Part shown: positions 25,511-36,314 of the stretch, piece after piece | Numbering within the stretch: the stretch's first letter is position 1 | How the letters are laid out: every line of letters begins with the position of its first letter | NCBI GenBank assembly: GCA_027919835.1 | Contig: JANVFP010000042.1 | Coordinates: forward strand, 124,001 to 188,000 | Source: Lentinula raphanica | Taxonomy: Eukaryota > Basidiomycota > Agaricomycetes > Agaricales > Omphalotaceae | DNA: 64,000 nucleotides | Direction of reading: 5' to 3' | Notes under the pieces: generated by a model | Database searches by the model: none | The model's input: the letters and a program-made list of their open reading frames with translations, nothing else | Told to the model about the DNA's origin: nothing | Position numbers and translations under genes: made by a program

Positions 25511-27802
25511 CTAGAATAATACATCAAGCATTCTTGATAAGAATGTTCTTCCATCTCCTGGTGCATTATTGCCTTCATCTGAATCATTGGCAGCGATTAC
25601 TCTTCCGCGTCCATCAGTAGTGAATGGCGGAGGTGTACTAAGAGGTACATCGCGATCGACGGCATCATCTGCAGGGAAGGCACGAGGACTGTCATCAGCT
25701 GCGATATTTGTGATAGGTTCCAATGCTGGCATTGTATCATGATCCAAAGTATCTGACTTCGACGCGGTTGATACTTCGTGTAATGGTTCCAAAGCAGGCA
25801 TTCCATCAACGCCCCTTTCAGGAGCGTCATCTGTATGGTCTGGATGACAATCACCTTCGAGGTTGGACTCGTCGTGGGTTTGCGTTCCACTACCGAGGCC
25901 TTTTAAATCGGGGATCGGCTGAAGAGGAGGTAGATCATCAATCATATCCAAATCGGAAGAACCAGCAATAGATGTGTTGTCTTCAGTAGAATTACTAGCT
26001 ACCTCAACAGTTGCCGTTTCCTGACGAGCCTCAGGTGTACAATCCCTAAGGCTAGGAATCAGGAATGGTCTTGGAAAGTGAGTACCATGTCCTTGTGTCG
26101 ACTGAAGGGTAGACAGGGTGTTATTTTCGTAGAATGGAGGAATCGAGGAAAGGATGACAGCAGGATAATGGGGACCATCATGGTTTGATGTCGGAGAGGT
26201 TGGAAAGTCAGGAGCGGTAAGGAGGGTGTCAAATTCAACTTCATCAGAATCGTCTGAGCCATTCTCAGACCAATCCGGAGATGATTCCTCGCTGTCGCTG
26301 ACCTCTACGAGCGCCGGGAGACTTTCATCTTCAGATTCGGCATCGTCTCTTCCAGGAACATGATTGTCGTTGGATGAGCTGACATGGGTGGAACTGTGCC
26401 CTGAGGCTTGACGTGTTGGAAAAATAGGTTCTAGAGGTGGCATCTCTGAGTCTTCATTGTGGTCATCCTTTCGAAACGTCATGTATCATTACAACGCAAA
26501 TAGTAAGGGCGACAGATTTGAACATACCATATTGTGCAAAGTGACCCGAATATCACCGACAGGAGTATCATCCACCAACCAACTGACCGCGGCTGTTCCA
26601 TCAGAGTTGGCTGCATTATCTTGGGGAGATACATTCGAGTTTCCGAGCCTTCCCCGAAAGAGCGCCGCAAAATCATTCGAGAATTGCGACAGGCGAGGCT
26701 CGTCAAGGAACCGACCGAACCGACCAATGATATCAAAAGGACTTTGGATGCTTCCTTCGTTGACACCGAATAAGATGTCATTGAGCAGATCATCGGTCGC
26801 TTCCAGAGTGCGACGTTCGCGGTTTTGTCGAGCGCGCTAGGGATATGCATTATCAGTACTTTCAAGATGAAGAAAAGAAGAAAATGGTTTACCCGCATGG
26901 AAGCCTCAACACCGTCAGCGAACGTATACGGCGTTCCATCGTCATTCAAATGTTGATAGAAACAATCTTTTCCAAAAGGGCAGAACAGCTTTTTACTTTT
27001 CGTTTTTGACTCGACAAAGTATCTTTTTGAAACGCTACGTCAGCTTTTCCTTATCACTCGAGCAGATGATGAAAGTACCCACCGACATGGAACTCTGGCC
27101 ATACTGTCCTTATACGCGGAAATTGTCTGTGTCTTCCTGGGATCATCGTGCTTGTAGAATAATGATGAAGGGGTGATGAATTTCGATGGGGTACGACACA
27201 TAGGGCATTTCTTGTGAACTCCAGATTGAACGACGTCTTCTGATTTGGCTCTGGGATCTCGCCATTCCTTCAAGCACTGTGAGTTGTAGTATCAGCGAAA
27301 GGGCTCATGAAAGTGAGGATTATCAACAGCTCACCGGTATACAGAAGACATGACTGCATCCAGCTGAGTGTAAGGTCATGATTAGGAGTGAAGCGTGGAT
27401 ATCAGCATATCTAGACAGACATACTAAGTAGGCCGTATACTGCAGGTTTCTCAAAACATATCGAACAGGATTCATCAATGGGATCTGTTGCGAACACGGT
27501 TTCGTCTGGTTGTGGTGGCGGGATATGACGGAACCAGCACTTGTCACCATGTTTGCAGAAACCTGTGTTCTCAAAAAGATCAGCATGGAATCATCCATAC
27601 ATGTCGCAAAGGAGTACGAACCGTTGGCGAAGTAACTGCACACCTTGGCTTGGTCGTAAGGAGTTAATCGTGTAGAGGGATCTTTTGTGTCTGCTGTGGA
27701 ATCTCCGTGCAAGAATTTACATTTGTCTCCAGCGAAGCAGCCTCGAGGAGTTTGATAGTATTTGCATACGCCGCGAGCCTTCGAGGTAGAAGGCCTATCC
27801 AT
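25511..27802 (-). CDS. Makorin-type CCCH/RING E3 ubiquitin ligase with long acidic tail
   Basis: Predicted RNA-binding ubiquitin ligase. Domain order: CCCH finger 1 (CKYYQTPRGCFAGDKCKFLH), CCCH finger 2 (CSYFANG joined over an intron to FCKHGDKCWFRH), C3HC4 RING (CSICFEKPAVYGLL, then GCSHVFCIPCLKEW and KKCPMCRTPS), then a third CCCH-like finger (LFCPFGKDCFYQHLNDDG). This CCCH-CCCH-RING-CCCH order, with the SSLFYK and ISAYKDSMARVPCRYF segments between RING and last finger, is diagnostic of makorins. The ATG at 27800-27802 (MDRPSTSKARGVC) is the only Met near the first finger; the frame is open further upstream without ATG. The C-terminal 320 residues (25511-26480) are acidic and Ser/Asp/Pro-rich, probably disordered, and unlike animal makorins. 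PALEP-type hexapeptides recur in this tail (PPLEPI, MPALEPL, MPALEPI, PPLQPI). Confidence 0.85.
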
Positions 27803-28311
27803 TAGTGCATTGAATTTGGGATGTGGGTGAGAGTCTTTGTGAAAGAGGAGAGCCAAGAACGGCTTGCATCAAGTGGCCCAACTTCCCGGCTTGTTTCGGC
27901 AGGGCTTCTATTGAGACTCGGCTTAATTCGGCTGCAACAAAACCGAGCCGGTATATTACTCTCATGATCATAAAATCTGGCGTTCTTCCTCAACTTCCAT
28001 GTCATTGCCCATCGAATTGCTTCACTCTATCATTTGACTATATCGCATACAAACTCTTTCCGCCAAGAGAACCAGAAACTTTTATCAAGCATGCATCACC
28101 TGAACTTCACTGTTCGTAGCCAATTGGCGGCTTCGCCGAGTTTGTCACCCGTGCCAGCCTCAGTGTAGTGTCACAGGAAGGCAATTTCCCTAATCTCCCT
28201 AGATCTCCCTTCCATGAGGCAGTCACGCATAAAGTTTGTAGTGTGGTTTTGTAGGGTTTTGTTTACCTCCCTGAGCAATCTCAACATCGACAGCCTACAG
28301 GCCAATTTGCT
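27803..28311. other. Intergenic: divergent promoter of makorin and BTB gene A
   Basis: No gene seen. The two flanking genes are transcribed away from this 509-base segment, so it must hold both promoters. No clear TATA box. Confidence 0.45.
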
Positions 28312-29336
28312 ATGGCAGATTCAGTTGAAGCACCAAATACTGCTCCAAACGCGCCACCTACCGTTACACCAAGCGATATCTGTGGGTACTCCATGCACAC
28401 ATCTTGTTCATCAGTAGTAAACAGTGACTCGTTGTGTAGTCAATGCAGCTGATGCTGACGTTGTCATTCTATCCTCTGACAACTTCGAATTCCGTCTTCA
28501 CAAGAAGAATCTCGAGTTTCTCTCAGGCGCATTTCCTCCAGCGGACACAATGACAAGCCCAAACGAATTCGTTCGACTTACAGAACCTGGAGGGACGCTT
28601 GAGATACTTTTCCAATTCGTATATCCTCAGCGATTTCCATCTTTGTGTGACTTGGAGATCGACCGTTTGTTCGCATTGGCGGAGGCAGCTGAGAAATATG
28701 AGGTCTTTGCTCTGATGAATATATGTGAGGCTCGATTGCGGTATGTCACTCTCATCCAGAGATTGTCAATCATGTATAGATCATCATACTCACTAAGTGC
28801 AGGGTTATCATGCCAAAATATCCTCGACGAGTATTGGATTTTGCCGTCAAACACAACCATATCATTCTCATAAAAGAAGTTGCCCCAATTCTTGTCCCTT
28901 ATATACCTCTTTCAGACCTTGCTGAGGTGCTACCGCCGCATCTGTACAAGCCCTGGGTCAGTCCTGAATCTTCCATTCGGGCTATCTATTCGAGCAATCT
29001 ATTCACCGATTGTTGTTGCAGAGTCTTTACAGATCGCAGTGGTTAAAGGAAGCCATAACCTTAATCACTAAGTCTCATCCACACAACTGTTATGAGAAGG
29101 TCGATCGTGATAGAGTGCGATGGAATGCACCATCACTGGCTGCCCCACTCACCCTTCATCAATCCCTGCTAATGGCACCGTTCGAGCACCATACTTCCAA
29201 ATACTGGGAGAATCTAGCTTTGCAATATGACAATAAGGAATGCTGTCTATCCATAATCAAAGCAGTTAAAAGTCACCTACAAGTGCGTATTGTGAACGCA
29301 TTGCCTGCGCTGCAATTCCCTGCAGACTCGAATTAG
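28312..29336 (+). CDS. BTB/POZ-domain protein, copy A
   Basis: Fungal BTB-only protein, a possible adaptor or dimerisation module; partner unknown. Four exons (28312-28381, 28440-28740, 28803-28956, 29022-29336) give 279 residues. The BTB core starts after the first intron: NAADADVVILSSDNFEFRLH, then the LEFLSGAFPP helix, FQFVYPQRFPSL and ALAEAAEKYEVFALMNIC. The C-terminal third shares SLYRSQWLKEA and a Cys-containing end with copies B and C but is more divergent. The N-terminal exon (MADSVEAPNTAPNAPP) is unlike the other two copies. This is probably the oldest member of the triplet. Exon 3 is 154 bases in all three copies and all three share intron phases. Confidence 0.85.
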
Positions 29337-29819
29337 AGAAATGATGATTTTTTTCGAATATCTGTTGTACCACTGGTTGATTTTCATTGATAGTGATATC
29401 AGTTACCTGGATGTTTTTACAATACTATATGAGATGTTCCTCAATGATTGTCTACATCCAGCCAGCATTCAGCCTTTTTCTTCAACGGGATGTACTGTAT
29501 GAAGAAAGATGATGACTCCTCATCATGATATCTGCTAGAGATACATGCTAGTCCTAAGTAATAGCTATAGTTCGACTTCCTTTCGATGCTAAGATAGGGC
29601 TCATGGTCAATTTTATTCACAACGAGTTTACTCTTTTTTTGTGAACTACAGCGGCTACTATGCCAGGCTATATGAGGCTTGAGCCCTATCTTAAGTAGTA
29701 GCTGCTGCTGCCACCGTGCCGGCATCACGAAGGTAGGGTTCTTCAAATTCCTATGTAGTTCTTCAGGGTTCTTATTGCGACCGTCAACATCAACTTGGCA
29801 GCACATTGTGATTATTACA
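29337..29819. other. Spacer between BTB copies A and B
   Basis: No gene. The last 150 bases contain GCCGGCATCA and a GGGTTCTTC element, also found upstream of copy C (near 31290 and 31355), so the promoter region was duplicated with the gene. Confidence 0.5.
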
Positions 29820-30860
29820 ATGAACGATACTCCTCTCGAAACTCTTCATCATCACCCACGAGAACACCAACTCGGAGACTTGATGATTAAACATAGTAAA
29901 GTCTGTGAGTATTTCATGCAATGATCAATCTTCATCATCTGTGGGTCAACTTGGTTATCATAGTCAATGCAGCTGATGCTGACATTGTCATACTATCCTC
30001 CGATAATGTGCAATTTCGCCTGCACAGAAAGAGGCTCGAACTAAGCTCAGGCTTGTTTCCTCTGGCAGCAGAACTTCCAGAGACAAGCTCAAAAGAAGTC
30101 GTTCGGCTTACAGAGTCTGGAAAGACGCTCGATTTACTTTTCCAATTCATGTATCCTCAGCGATATCCATCTTTGTCCGGCTTGAAGGTTGACCAGCTAC
30201 TTGCATTGGCAGAAGCAGCCGAGAAATATGAGGTCTTTGCACTCATGAATATCTGTGAACTTCATTTACGGTGCGTAAATCTCAGACAATGTTTATGTAC
30301 CATCATATGTTCATAGTGACTATATCATTACCATGATCATATCGCACGCAATTGCAGAGCACTTCTGCCGAAATATTCTCAACGGGTCCTGAAGTTTGCT
30401 GCAAAGCACGACCATGATGCGTTGATACAAGAGGTTGCACCATTACTTGTTTCTAATATGCCTCTTTCGGAACTTGCTGGTGTGTTGCCCCCGCGTGTGT
30501 ACAAGCCCTGGGTGAGTGTTAGTAGTGCTGGATTTGCTTATTACCTTACCTGCTCATTGCTTGCCATTGCTACAGAGTCTCTATAGAGAGCGCTGGGTAC
30601 ATAAAGCAGTGATCAATATTGCTCATGTTGGCCCTCACGATTGTTATGATGTGAGGACAAACAAGCTCACCCTTCATCAGTCTCTGCTATCGGCACCATT
30701 CAATCACAACGATCCCAAATTCTGGGAGGATCTAACTAAGATTTATCCCAGGAACTGTTGTCACATCTTGATCAAAAAGGTTCAAACTCTCCTTGAGAAG
30801 ATCGTGGATAACATTACACCATTGCAACTTCCCAATCCCGCAGCCGCCACAGAAAACTAG
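29820..30860 (+). CDS. BTB/POZ-domain protein, copy B
   Basis: Exons 29820-29904, 29964-30270, 30358-30511 and 30576-30860 give 276 residues. The start MNDTPLETLHHHPRE shares MNDTP with copy C. The BTB core reads NAADADIVILSSDNVQFRLH, KRLELSSGLFP, FQFMYPQRYPSL and ALAEAAEKYEVFALMNIC. The C-terminal part has LAGVLPPRVYKPW, SLYRERWV and LQLPNPAAATEN, the last nearly identical in copy C. Intron 1 is visibly homologous to intron 1 of copy C. The protein is uncharged at its end and has no transmembrane segment or signal peptide, so it is probably cytosolic or nuclear. No frame break seen. Confidence 0.85.
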
Positions 30861-31416
30861 GAGGACCAACTGAAGCTATCATTTTGAGGCTTGCTTCTAG
30901 GTAGTACATACTGTCTAGCAGAGGAAAACCAATTGCTTGTACTAGTTTAAGTTGATGTAATAATAGTGACTCATCAGTATGTATTTAGTTTCGAAATGCT
31001 TGTATATTCCACCAACCTGTATGTCGCCTCCTTCAAAGTATAGTCATTTCTTGTACCTGCATCTGGTTCTATATGATACTGACACCAAGAGGGCTTTGTT
31101 GAATAGTTTGTGAGTTTTGTATGGATGTACAAACAAGTTGAACTCCCGAGGGATTTGAAATTTCACCCCTCCCCCCCCCCAACCAGTGCCTGATCAGGCT
31201 CTTTGTACTACTAAATCTCTTTGCGAATTGTCGAAAACGAGTACGGTAAGTAACAAGTTAAGTAAGAAGACGGCTAGTGCCAGTCCGCAGCCGGCATCAT
31301 GAGGGTGGGACCCCGGAATCGGTGGGTACTCTGTATTATTACTACATAAATTCTCTGGGGTTCTTCAACTCTTTCACTACTACATACCAGCAGCCAGGCT
31401 ACAAATTAGTATCACA
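30861..31416. other. Spacer between BTB copies B and C
   Basis: No gene. The 3' flank of copy B (30885-31020) is clearly similar to the 3' flank of copy C (32490-32630), including CCAATTGCTTGTACTAGT. A C10 run occurs at 31171-31180. The last 130 bases resemble the region before copy B. Confidence 0.5.
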
Positions 31417-32474
31417 ATGAATGATACACCTCACCGTGATGAAGATAATCAGGCTCGTCACCGACGAAGACACCGTGACCGATCGCCACCCACAAACCTA
31501 TCGCTTATGCGCAGAAAACCGATTCACTGGCAACATAGCAAAATCTGTGAGTATTTTATGCCATCTACATCTCATCCACGGTATTTGTGGGTGAACGTGG
31601 TTATCTTAGTCAATGCAGCTGATGCTGACATTGTCATACTATCCTCCGATGATGTGCAATTTCGCCTGCACAGAAAGAGGCTCGAACTAAACTCAGGCGT
31701 GTTTCCTCCAGCGGAACTTGCAGAGACAAGCTCAAACGAAGTCGTCCGGCTTACAGAGTCTGGAGAAACACTCGAATTACTTTTCCAATCCATGTATCCT
31801 CAGAAATTTCCATCTTTGTCCGGCCTGAAGGTTGATCTGCTGTTCGAATTGGCGGAAGCAGCTGAGAAATATGAAGTCTTTCCACTAATCAGTATCTGCG
31901 AATTTTATTTACGGTGCGCACCGTATTCAATTCCTCATTTAACCATATGTTCATAGTATGTAAAATGATCGTATCGGACACAATTGCAGACTGAACGCGT
32001 CGAAATGTCCTCGACGGGTCCTGGATTTTGCTGCAAAACATGACCATGACGCGCTCATACGAAAGGTTGCTCCATTGCTTGTTGACGAGATGCCCCTTTC
32101 GGATCTTGCTGGTGTGTTGCCCCCGCGTCTGTACAAGCCCTGGGTGAGTGCCGATTCCCATTCGGCTACCTGTTCATCAACCGCGATTACTACAGAGTCT
32201 TTACAGAGAGCGCTGGGTACAAGAAGCAACGATCACTGTCGCTCATGTTCGACCTCACGATTGTCGTGGGGGAAGCAGATACGCCCTTTATCAGTCCCTG
32301 CTATTGGCACCGTTCATACACAATTATTCCAAATTTTGGGTCGATCTAATCAAGGAATATCGCATGAATTGTTGTCTCGCCGAAATCGTAATGGTTAAGA
32401 AGCTCCTTGCGAGTGTCGTGGAGAGGATCACCCCATTGCAACTTCCCGAACCCGCTGCCGCCACTGAAAACTAG
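31417..32474 (+). CDS. BTB/POZ-domain protein, copy C
   Basis: Exons 31417-31546, 31610-31913, 31990-32143 and 32196-32474 give 288 residues. The N-terminus is longer than in copy B and Arg/His-rich (RHRRRHRDRSPP), a possible nuclear-localisation stretch. The BTB core is NAADADIVILSSDDVQFRLH, KRLELNSGVFPPAEL and FQSMYPQKFPSL; the usual FQF(M/V)YP is FQSMYP here. The end LQLPEPAAATEN matches copy B. Exon phases and the 154-base third exon are the same as in copies A and B. No stop or frameshift interrupts it, so it is likely functional. Confidence 0.85.
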
Positions 32475-33655
32475 AAGCGTCAACAGAAGCTGAGATTTTG
32501 AGGGCAGGCCTGCTTCCAGGTAATATCATCTGGCAGAGGAAGACCAATTGCTTGTACTAGTCGATGTATTAATATTAGTGACTCGCCAATGTGTAGTTTC
32601 AGAATGCTTGTATATTCCACCAATTTGTATGCCAACTCCTGCCGCAATGTATAGTCATTTTATGTTCCATCTTAAATTGCGTCTGGTTTGCACATTTTAT
32701 GAGTCTTGAATGGCTGGCTAACCCCCAAAGGATTCAACCTGAGTAGGGGGGGGGTCTTCATTTATTCGCGAATCCTAATGGAATGATCAGAGTCAGAAGC
32801 ATAAGTTCAATGTCGGAAATTTGATTGGGCCTCCATAATCGCCTGGTGATTGTCAGCAGATTAGATTCCGGTTATGACCGGGTTTTGAACCCAACCGGTA
32901 GATTAGATCCAATCATCACCACAACTCATAGATTAGATGCGATTATGTACATTTGAACGCAATCATCATTCGATTATCACCCACTCGTCAACGTTTCAAC
33001 TCCCTCCTTTACCACCAATTCCCTGTCCTACCGTTGTTTTATTGACGTCTTGCCATAGAATCAGCTGCAACATGATCTATCTCTGCTCATTACCATTCTT
33101 TGAAGCTGCCAACAGACGCCCAGCCCCTCCTTAGGCAAGGTTCTGTTGGCCCTCAGAGTCAACAACCCACCTCTTCCTCCACCTTCACCTGGCACCACTC
33201 CTACATCAATGCTCACCTGGCCCTATTCTCATCCCACCTTCCCTTCTTATCTACCCACAAAGCCACCCACAAAGCTTTTACAAGCCTTCCATCTTTCCAC
33301 TCAAACTATCTTCTGGACCCACGTCCTCAGGCGTATCAATCCCTGTGCTTGCCATTCAATGGTGTTCACCTCAGCCTCCATGGTCTCATTCGTTGCCTTT
33401 CCTCGCCTATCTGACTCCGCCGCGCCCAAAGTTCAATGAGCCGCCTATCCGACCAATCAAAGATGAGAGAAGAATGACAAGAGAAGGACCAGGTCAACAA
33501 GACAAGGGTGATACAACGAGGAGGATGGAACATGGGTAAGGAGGCAACCCGTCGGTTACAGATTTTTGGTCCCAGCAAACTCGAGAATGAAGAGCAGAAC
33601 CCATCCCTCCAAGTTCGTTTTTGTTTGCTCATCTCTGATGCTAAACTGATTGTAT
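32475..33655. other. Intergenic with AGATTAGAT repeats and left inverted-repeat end
   Basis: No gene supported. The 3' flank of BTB copy C comes first, with a G9 run at 32746-32754. TGTCGGAAATTT (32811-32822) is the inverted match of 35905-35916. AGATTAGAT occurs three times between 32870 and 32940. Proline-rich frames at 33100-33540 have no recognisable domain. Confidence 0.4.
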
Positions 33656-35490
33656 GTCATTAGTTCTCGAGTTTCATGTGGAATCCTCTCTCGTGTGCTG
33701 CGCTCCGTCCAATGGTGAAGGACAGCCTACCAACTGGCAGGATTTCGTCGCTATCGCCCTGCTGTTGTTCATCAACCATCAACTCCGCTATCGGTTTCTA
33801 TGAGGAGCGAAACTGGTAACGCTGTGAAGGCTCTTATGGATTCTCTCGCTTCCAAGGCCAAAGTTAAACGGAATGGAACTTGGTCTGAGATTGAGTCCGC
33901 CGACCTCGTTCCCAGTGAAATGGTCTTGTTCAAGATTGTTGACGTCGTCTCAGCAGACTGTCGTCTTACCGAGGCAATCAACGTCTCCATTTGACCAGGC
34001 TGCTCTTACCGGTGAATCTCTTCCTCAAGCTCAGAAAGTCGGTGATTAGTGCTTCTTGTAAGTCGCTTATACGACTTCATCTCAACTTATACGACTTCAT
34101 CTCAACTTATATCTAGCTCTCTCTCTCTCTCTCCAGTGGCTCCGCCTGGAAACAAGGTGAAGCTCAGGGTATTGTTATTTCCACTGGTGTTAACACTTTC
34201 TTCGGTCGTGCCACCTCGCTTATCGGACAGGATGACGACAGTACCGGTCACTTGCAGAAGATCCTGGCTCAAATTGGGTCTTTCTGTCTCATGTCCATGG
34301 GTGTCTTTGACATCCTTATCATTATCATTCTCTACCCTCACTTCCTCTTACCGCCAAAACGAATCTTGGTGCTTTTGATCAGGAGTATCCCCATTGCTAT
34401 GCAGATGCCTACCGTCTTGTCTGTCATACTCTCCGTCGGTGCTCAATAGCTTGCCAAGCACAAGGCTATCATTACTCTGCCATCGAAGAGTTGGCTGGTC
34501 ACACCCTTCTCTGTTCCGATAAGACTGGTGCTCTCACAATTAACAAGCTTGCCGTTGACCAAAACAATATCAAAACCTATGGTCCCTTCTCTGCCGACGA
34601 GGTAATACTTCTCGCCGCATATGCTTCTTGTACCGAGAGCCAGGACGCTATCGATGCCTCTGTCGTCACCGCTCTCGGTGATGTGTTGAAGGCTTGCGCC
34701 GGTATCAAGCTTCTTGACTTCAAGCCCTTCAAGCCCTCTAACCCCGTTGACAATTGTACCAAATTCACTTACAGAGACGAGTCTTCCCGCAAGAATTTTG
34801 CTCTCGCAACAAGCCAGAGGAGTTGGAAAACAAACTCAAGGCCGGTGTTGAAGAATACGTTACCCGCGGTCTTCGTGCCCTTGCACTTGCATATGAAGAA
34901 CTCGACGGCCACGATCATGAAGCCAAAGGAAATGGTTTCGAGCTCATTGGTCTTCTTGCCGTCTTCGATCCTCCTTGTGACAATACCAAGCAGACCGTCG
35001 ACGATGCACTCGCTCTCTGTGTCAAAGTCAAGACGGTCACCAGTGATCAGCTCGCTATCCAAAGAAACCGGTGGTCATCTTGGACTTGGTGACCACATAT
35101 ACCCTGTCAAGATTCTCAAGGACGGACCTACTCGGAACTCCTGGTGGTAAACATCCTTCCCTCGATAAGATCATCATGAATGCTGATGGTTTTGCCGGCG
35201 TGTTTCCAGAATACAAGCATGAGATTGTCAAGCATCTCCAAGGTCTTGGCCATCTTTGCGCAATAACTGGTGATGGCGCCAACGATGTTCCCGCTCTCTC
35301 TTGTACCACTGTTGGTATTGCTGTTGAAGGTGCTACTGACGCCGCTCATGGCGCTGCTGATATCATCCTTACTGAATCCGGTCTTCAACCATTGTGCATG
35401 CCACATATGGTTCTCGTATCATCTTCCAATGTACGAGGAACTACTTTATCTATGTGTGTCCTCTCGAAAACCCTGCATAGGGTATATGTA
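33656..35490 (+). pseudogene. Decayed plasma-membrane H+-ATPase (PMA1-type P-type ATPase), fragment
   Basis: Remnant of a proton pump of the P3A class. Recognisable blocks in order, in shifting frames: SSFMWNPLS and NWQDFVAIALLLFIN (about 33665-33775), GNAVKALMDSLASKAKVKR, DQAALTGESLPQ, STGVNTFFGRATSLIGQDDD, AIEELAGHTLLCSDKTGALT, KTYGPFSADEVILLAAYAS, a nucleotide-binding region (LENKLKAGVEEYVTRGLRAL), and [16 protein letters not shown] near 35270. Lesions: stops and frameshifts throughout; the phosphorylation motif DKTGTLT reads DKTGALT; MVTGDQ is TVTSDQ; PIAMPTV carries an extra QM. The N-terminal domain, first membrane helices and last six helices are missing. An intron is retained (34058-34136), so this is a DNA-level copy and not a retrocopy. 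Not expected to make a pump. Confidence 0.88.
34067..34106. repeat. 20-base tandem duplication inside the pseudogene intron
   Basis: TTATACGACTTCATCTCAAC occurs twice head-to-tail (34067-34086 and 34087-34106), followed by a CT-rich run to the intron end at 34136. Confidence 0.9.
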
Positions 35491-36314
35491 AAGTGAAGCT
35501 TTCTTTATAAATACACCTCAATAACGTAGTGGTAATTATGACTGTTATAAATGTAGTTATAAGCAAGCGTAACTGGTTCGAATCCCCTTGTAAGCATCCA
35601 AAATTTTCAATTATAGTTCTAAACTGATTACGTAATCAGTCCCTCGGGCCTCATCAGTAAAATATCATATAAATACAAGTGAAATAGAAAATAAATACGG
35701 TGTGTGCATGATCATCATAATTCTTTTTGGCATCTCAGATAAGCGGTCATAAGCGATGGTCATGACAATAAGCGCTTATACGTGGCCGCATGATTATAAT
35801 CATCGGCACCATCCATAAATTTCATCAACGCTGACGGCCGATTATCAGCGACTTCCGAAAAAATGGGTTTATGAGCGCTGATTGCCGCTGATCAGCGACT
35901 TTTGAAATTTCCGACACACTAGCTGACAATTGAGTAGTTGACTGCAGCAACACACACAGAGCAACTGAATATCCGTATCACAGTAGATCCTGCTTAACAT
36001 CACCTGTAGGTTAGCTTCAGCAAACAGCATCATGAATTAAGGACCCTCGACGTTCCTTTGGCAAAGATCTACGTAGGTACAATAAGAAGGCGGTACGTAT
36101 ATAATGTAGCTATAGAATGTTATCTTCAGTGAAGCAGATTGACATCGATAGATGCTCATGAGCGTTAAAAAGCCGTAGCATCATGGAGGATGAGGATGAG
36201 GGAGGACGCACTCGCCCTGTTACATGGTGAGAAGGTAGACTCCATAAATGACAAGCAACCCAGCGATCTATCCAGCAGTGTCATAATTTCGACGTGTCCT
36301 TTCTTTTAAACTGA
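35491..36314. other. Intergenic: tRNA-like remnant, palindrome and right inverted-repeat end
   Basis: No gene. It holds GGTTCGAATCC at 35575-35585 (a pol III B-box consensus) after an A-box-like CGTAGTGGTAA, a perfect 18-base palindrome at 35623-35640, repeated ATCAGCGACTT segments (35844 and 35891) and AAATTTCCGACA at 35905-35916. Confidence 0.45.
35520..35600 (+). repeat. tRNA-derived remnant (degenerate tRNA or SINE head)
   Basis: An A-box-like GTAGTGGTAA precedes a canonical B box (GGTTCGAATCC) by about 40 bases. The T-arm does not pair fully (two mismatches), and no acceptor stem is evident, so this is probably not a working tRNA. It could be the head of an old SINE. Confidence 0.35.

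Noticed and set aside
25723..26262. Alternative frames over the acidic makorin tail
   Set aside because: Shadows of a Ser/Asp-rich coding exon; the sense frame continues from the RING exon.
33100..33540. Overlapping proline-rich frames
   Set aside because: Low-complexity C-rich DNA gives long frames in several registers; no motif or splice support.
35520..35600. Functional tRNA gene
   Set aside because: The B box is good, but the T-arm has mismatches and no acceptor stem pairs; listed only as a remnant.
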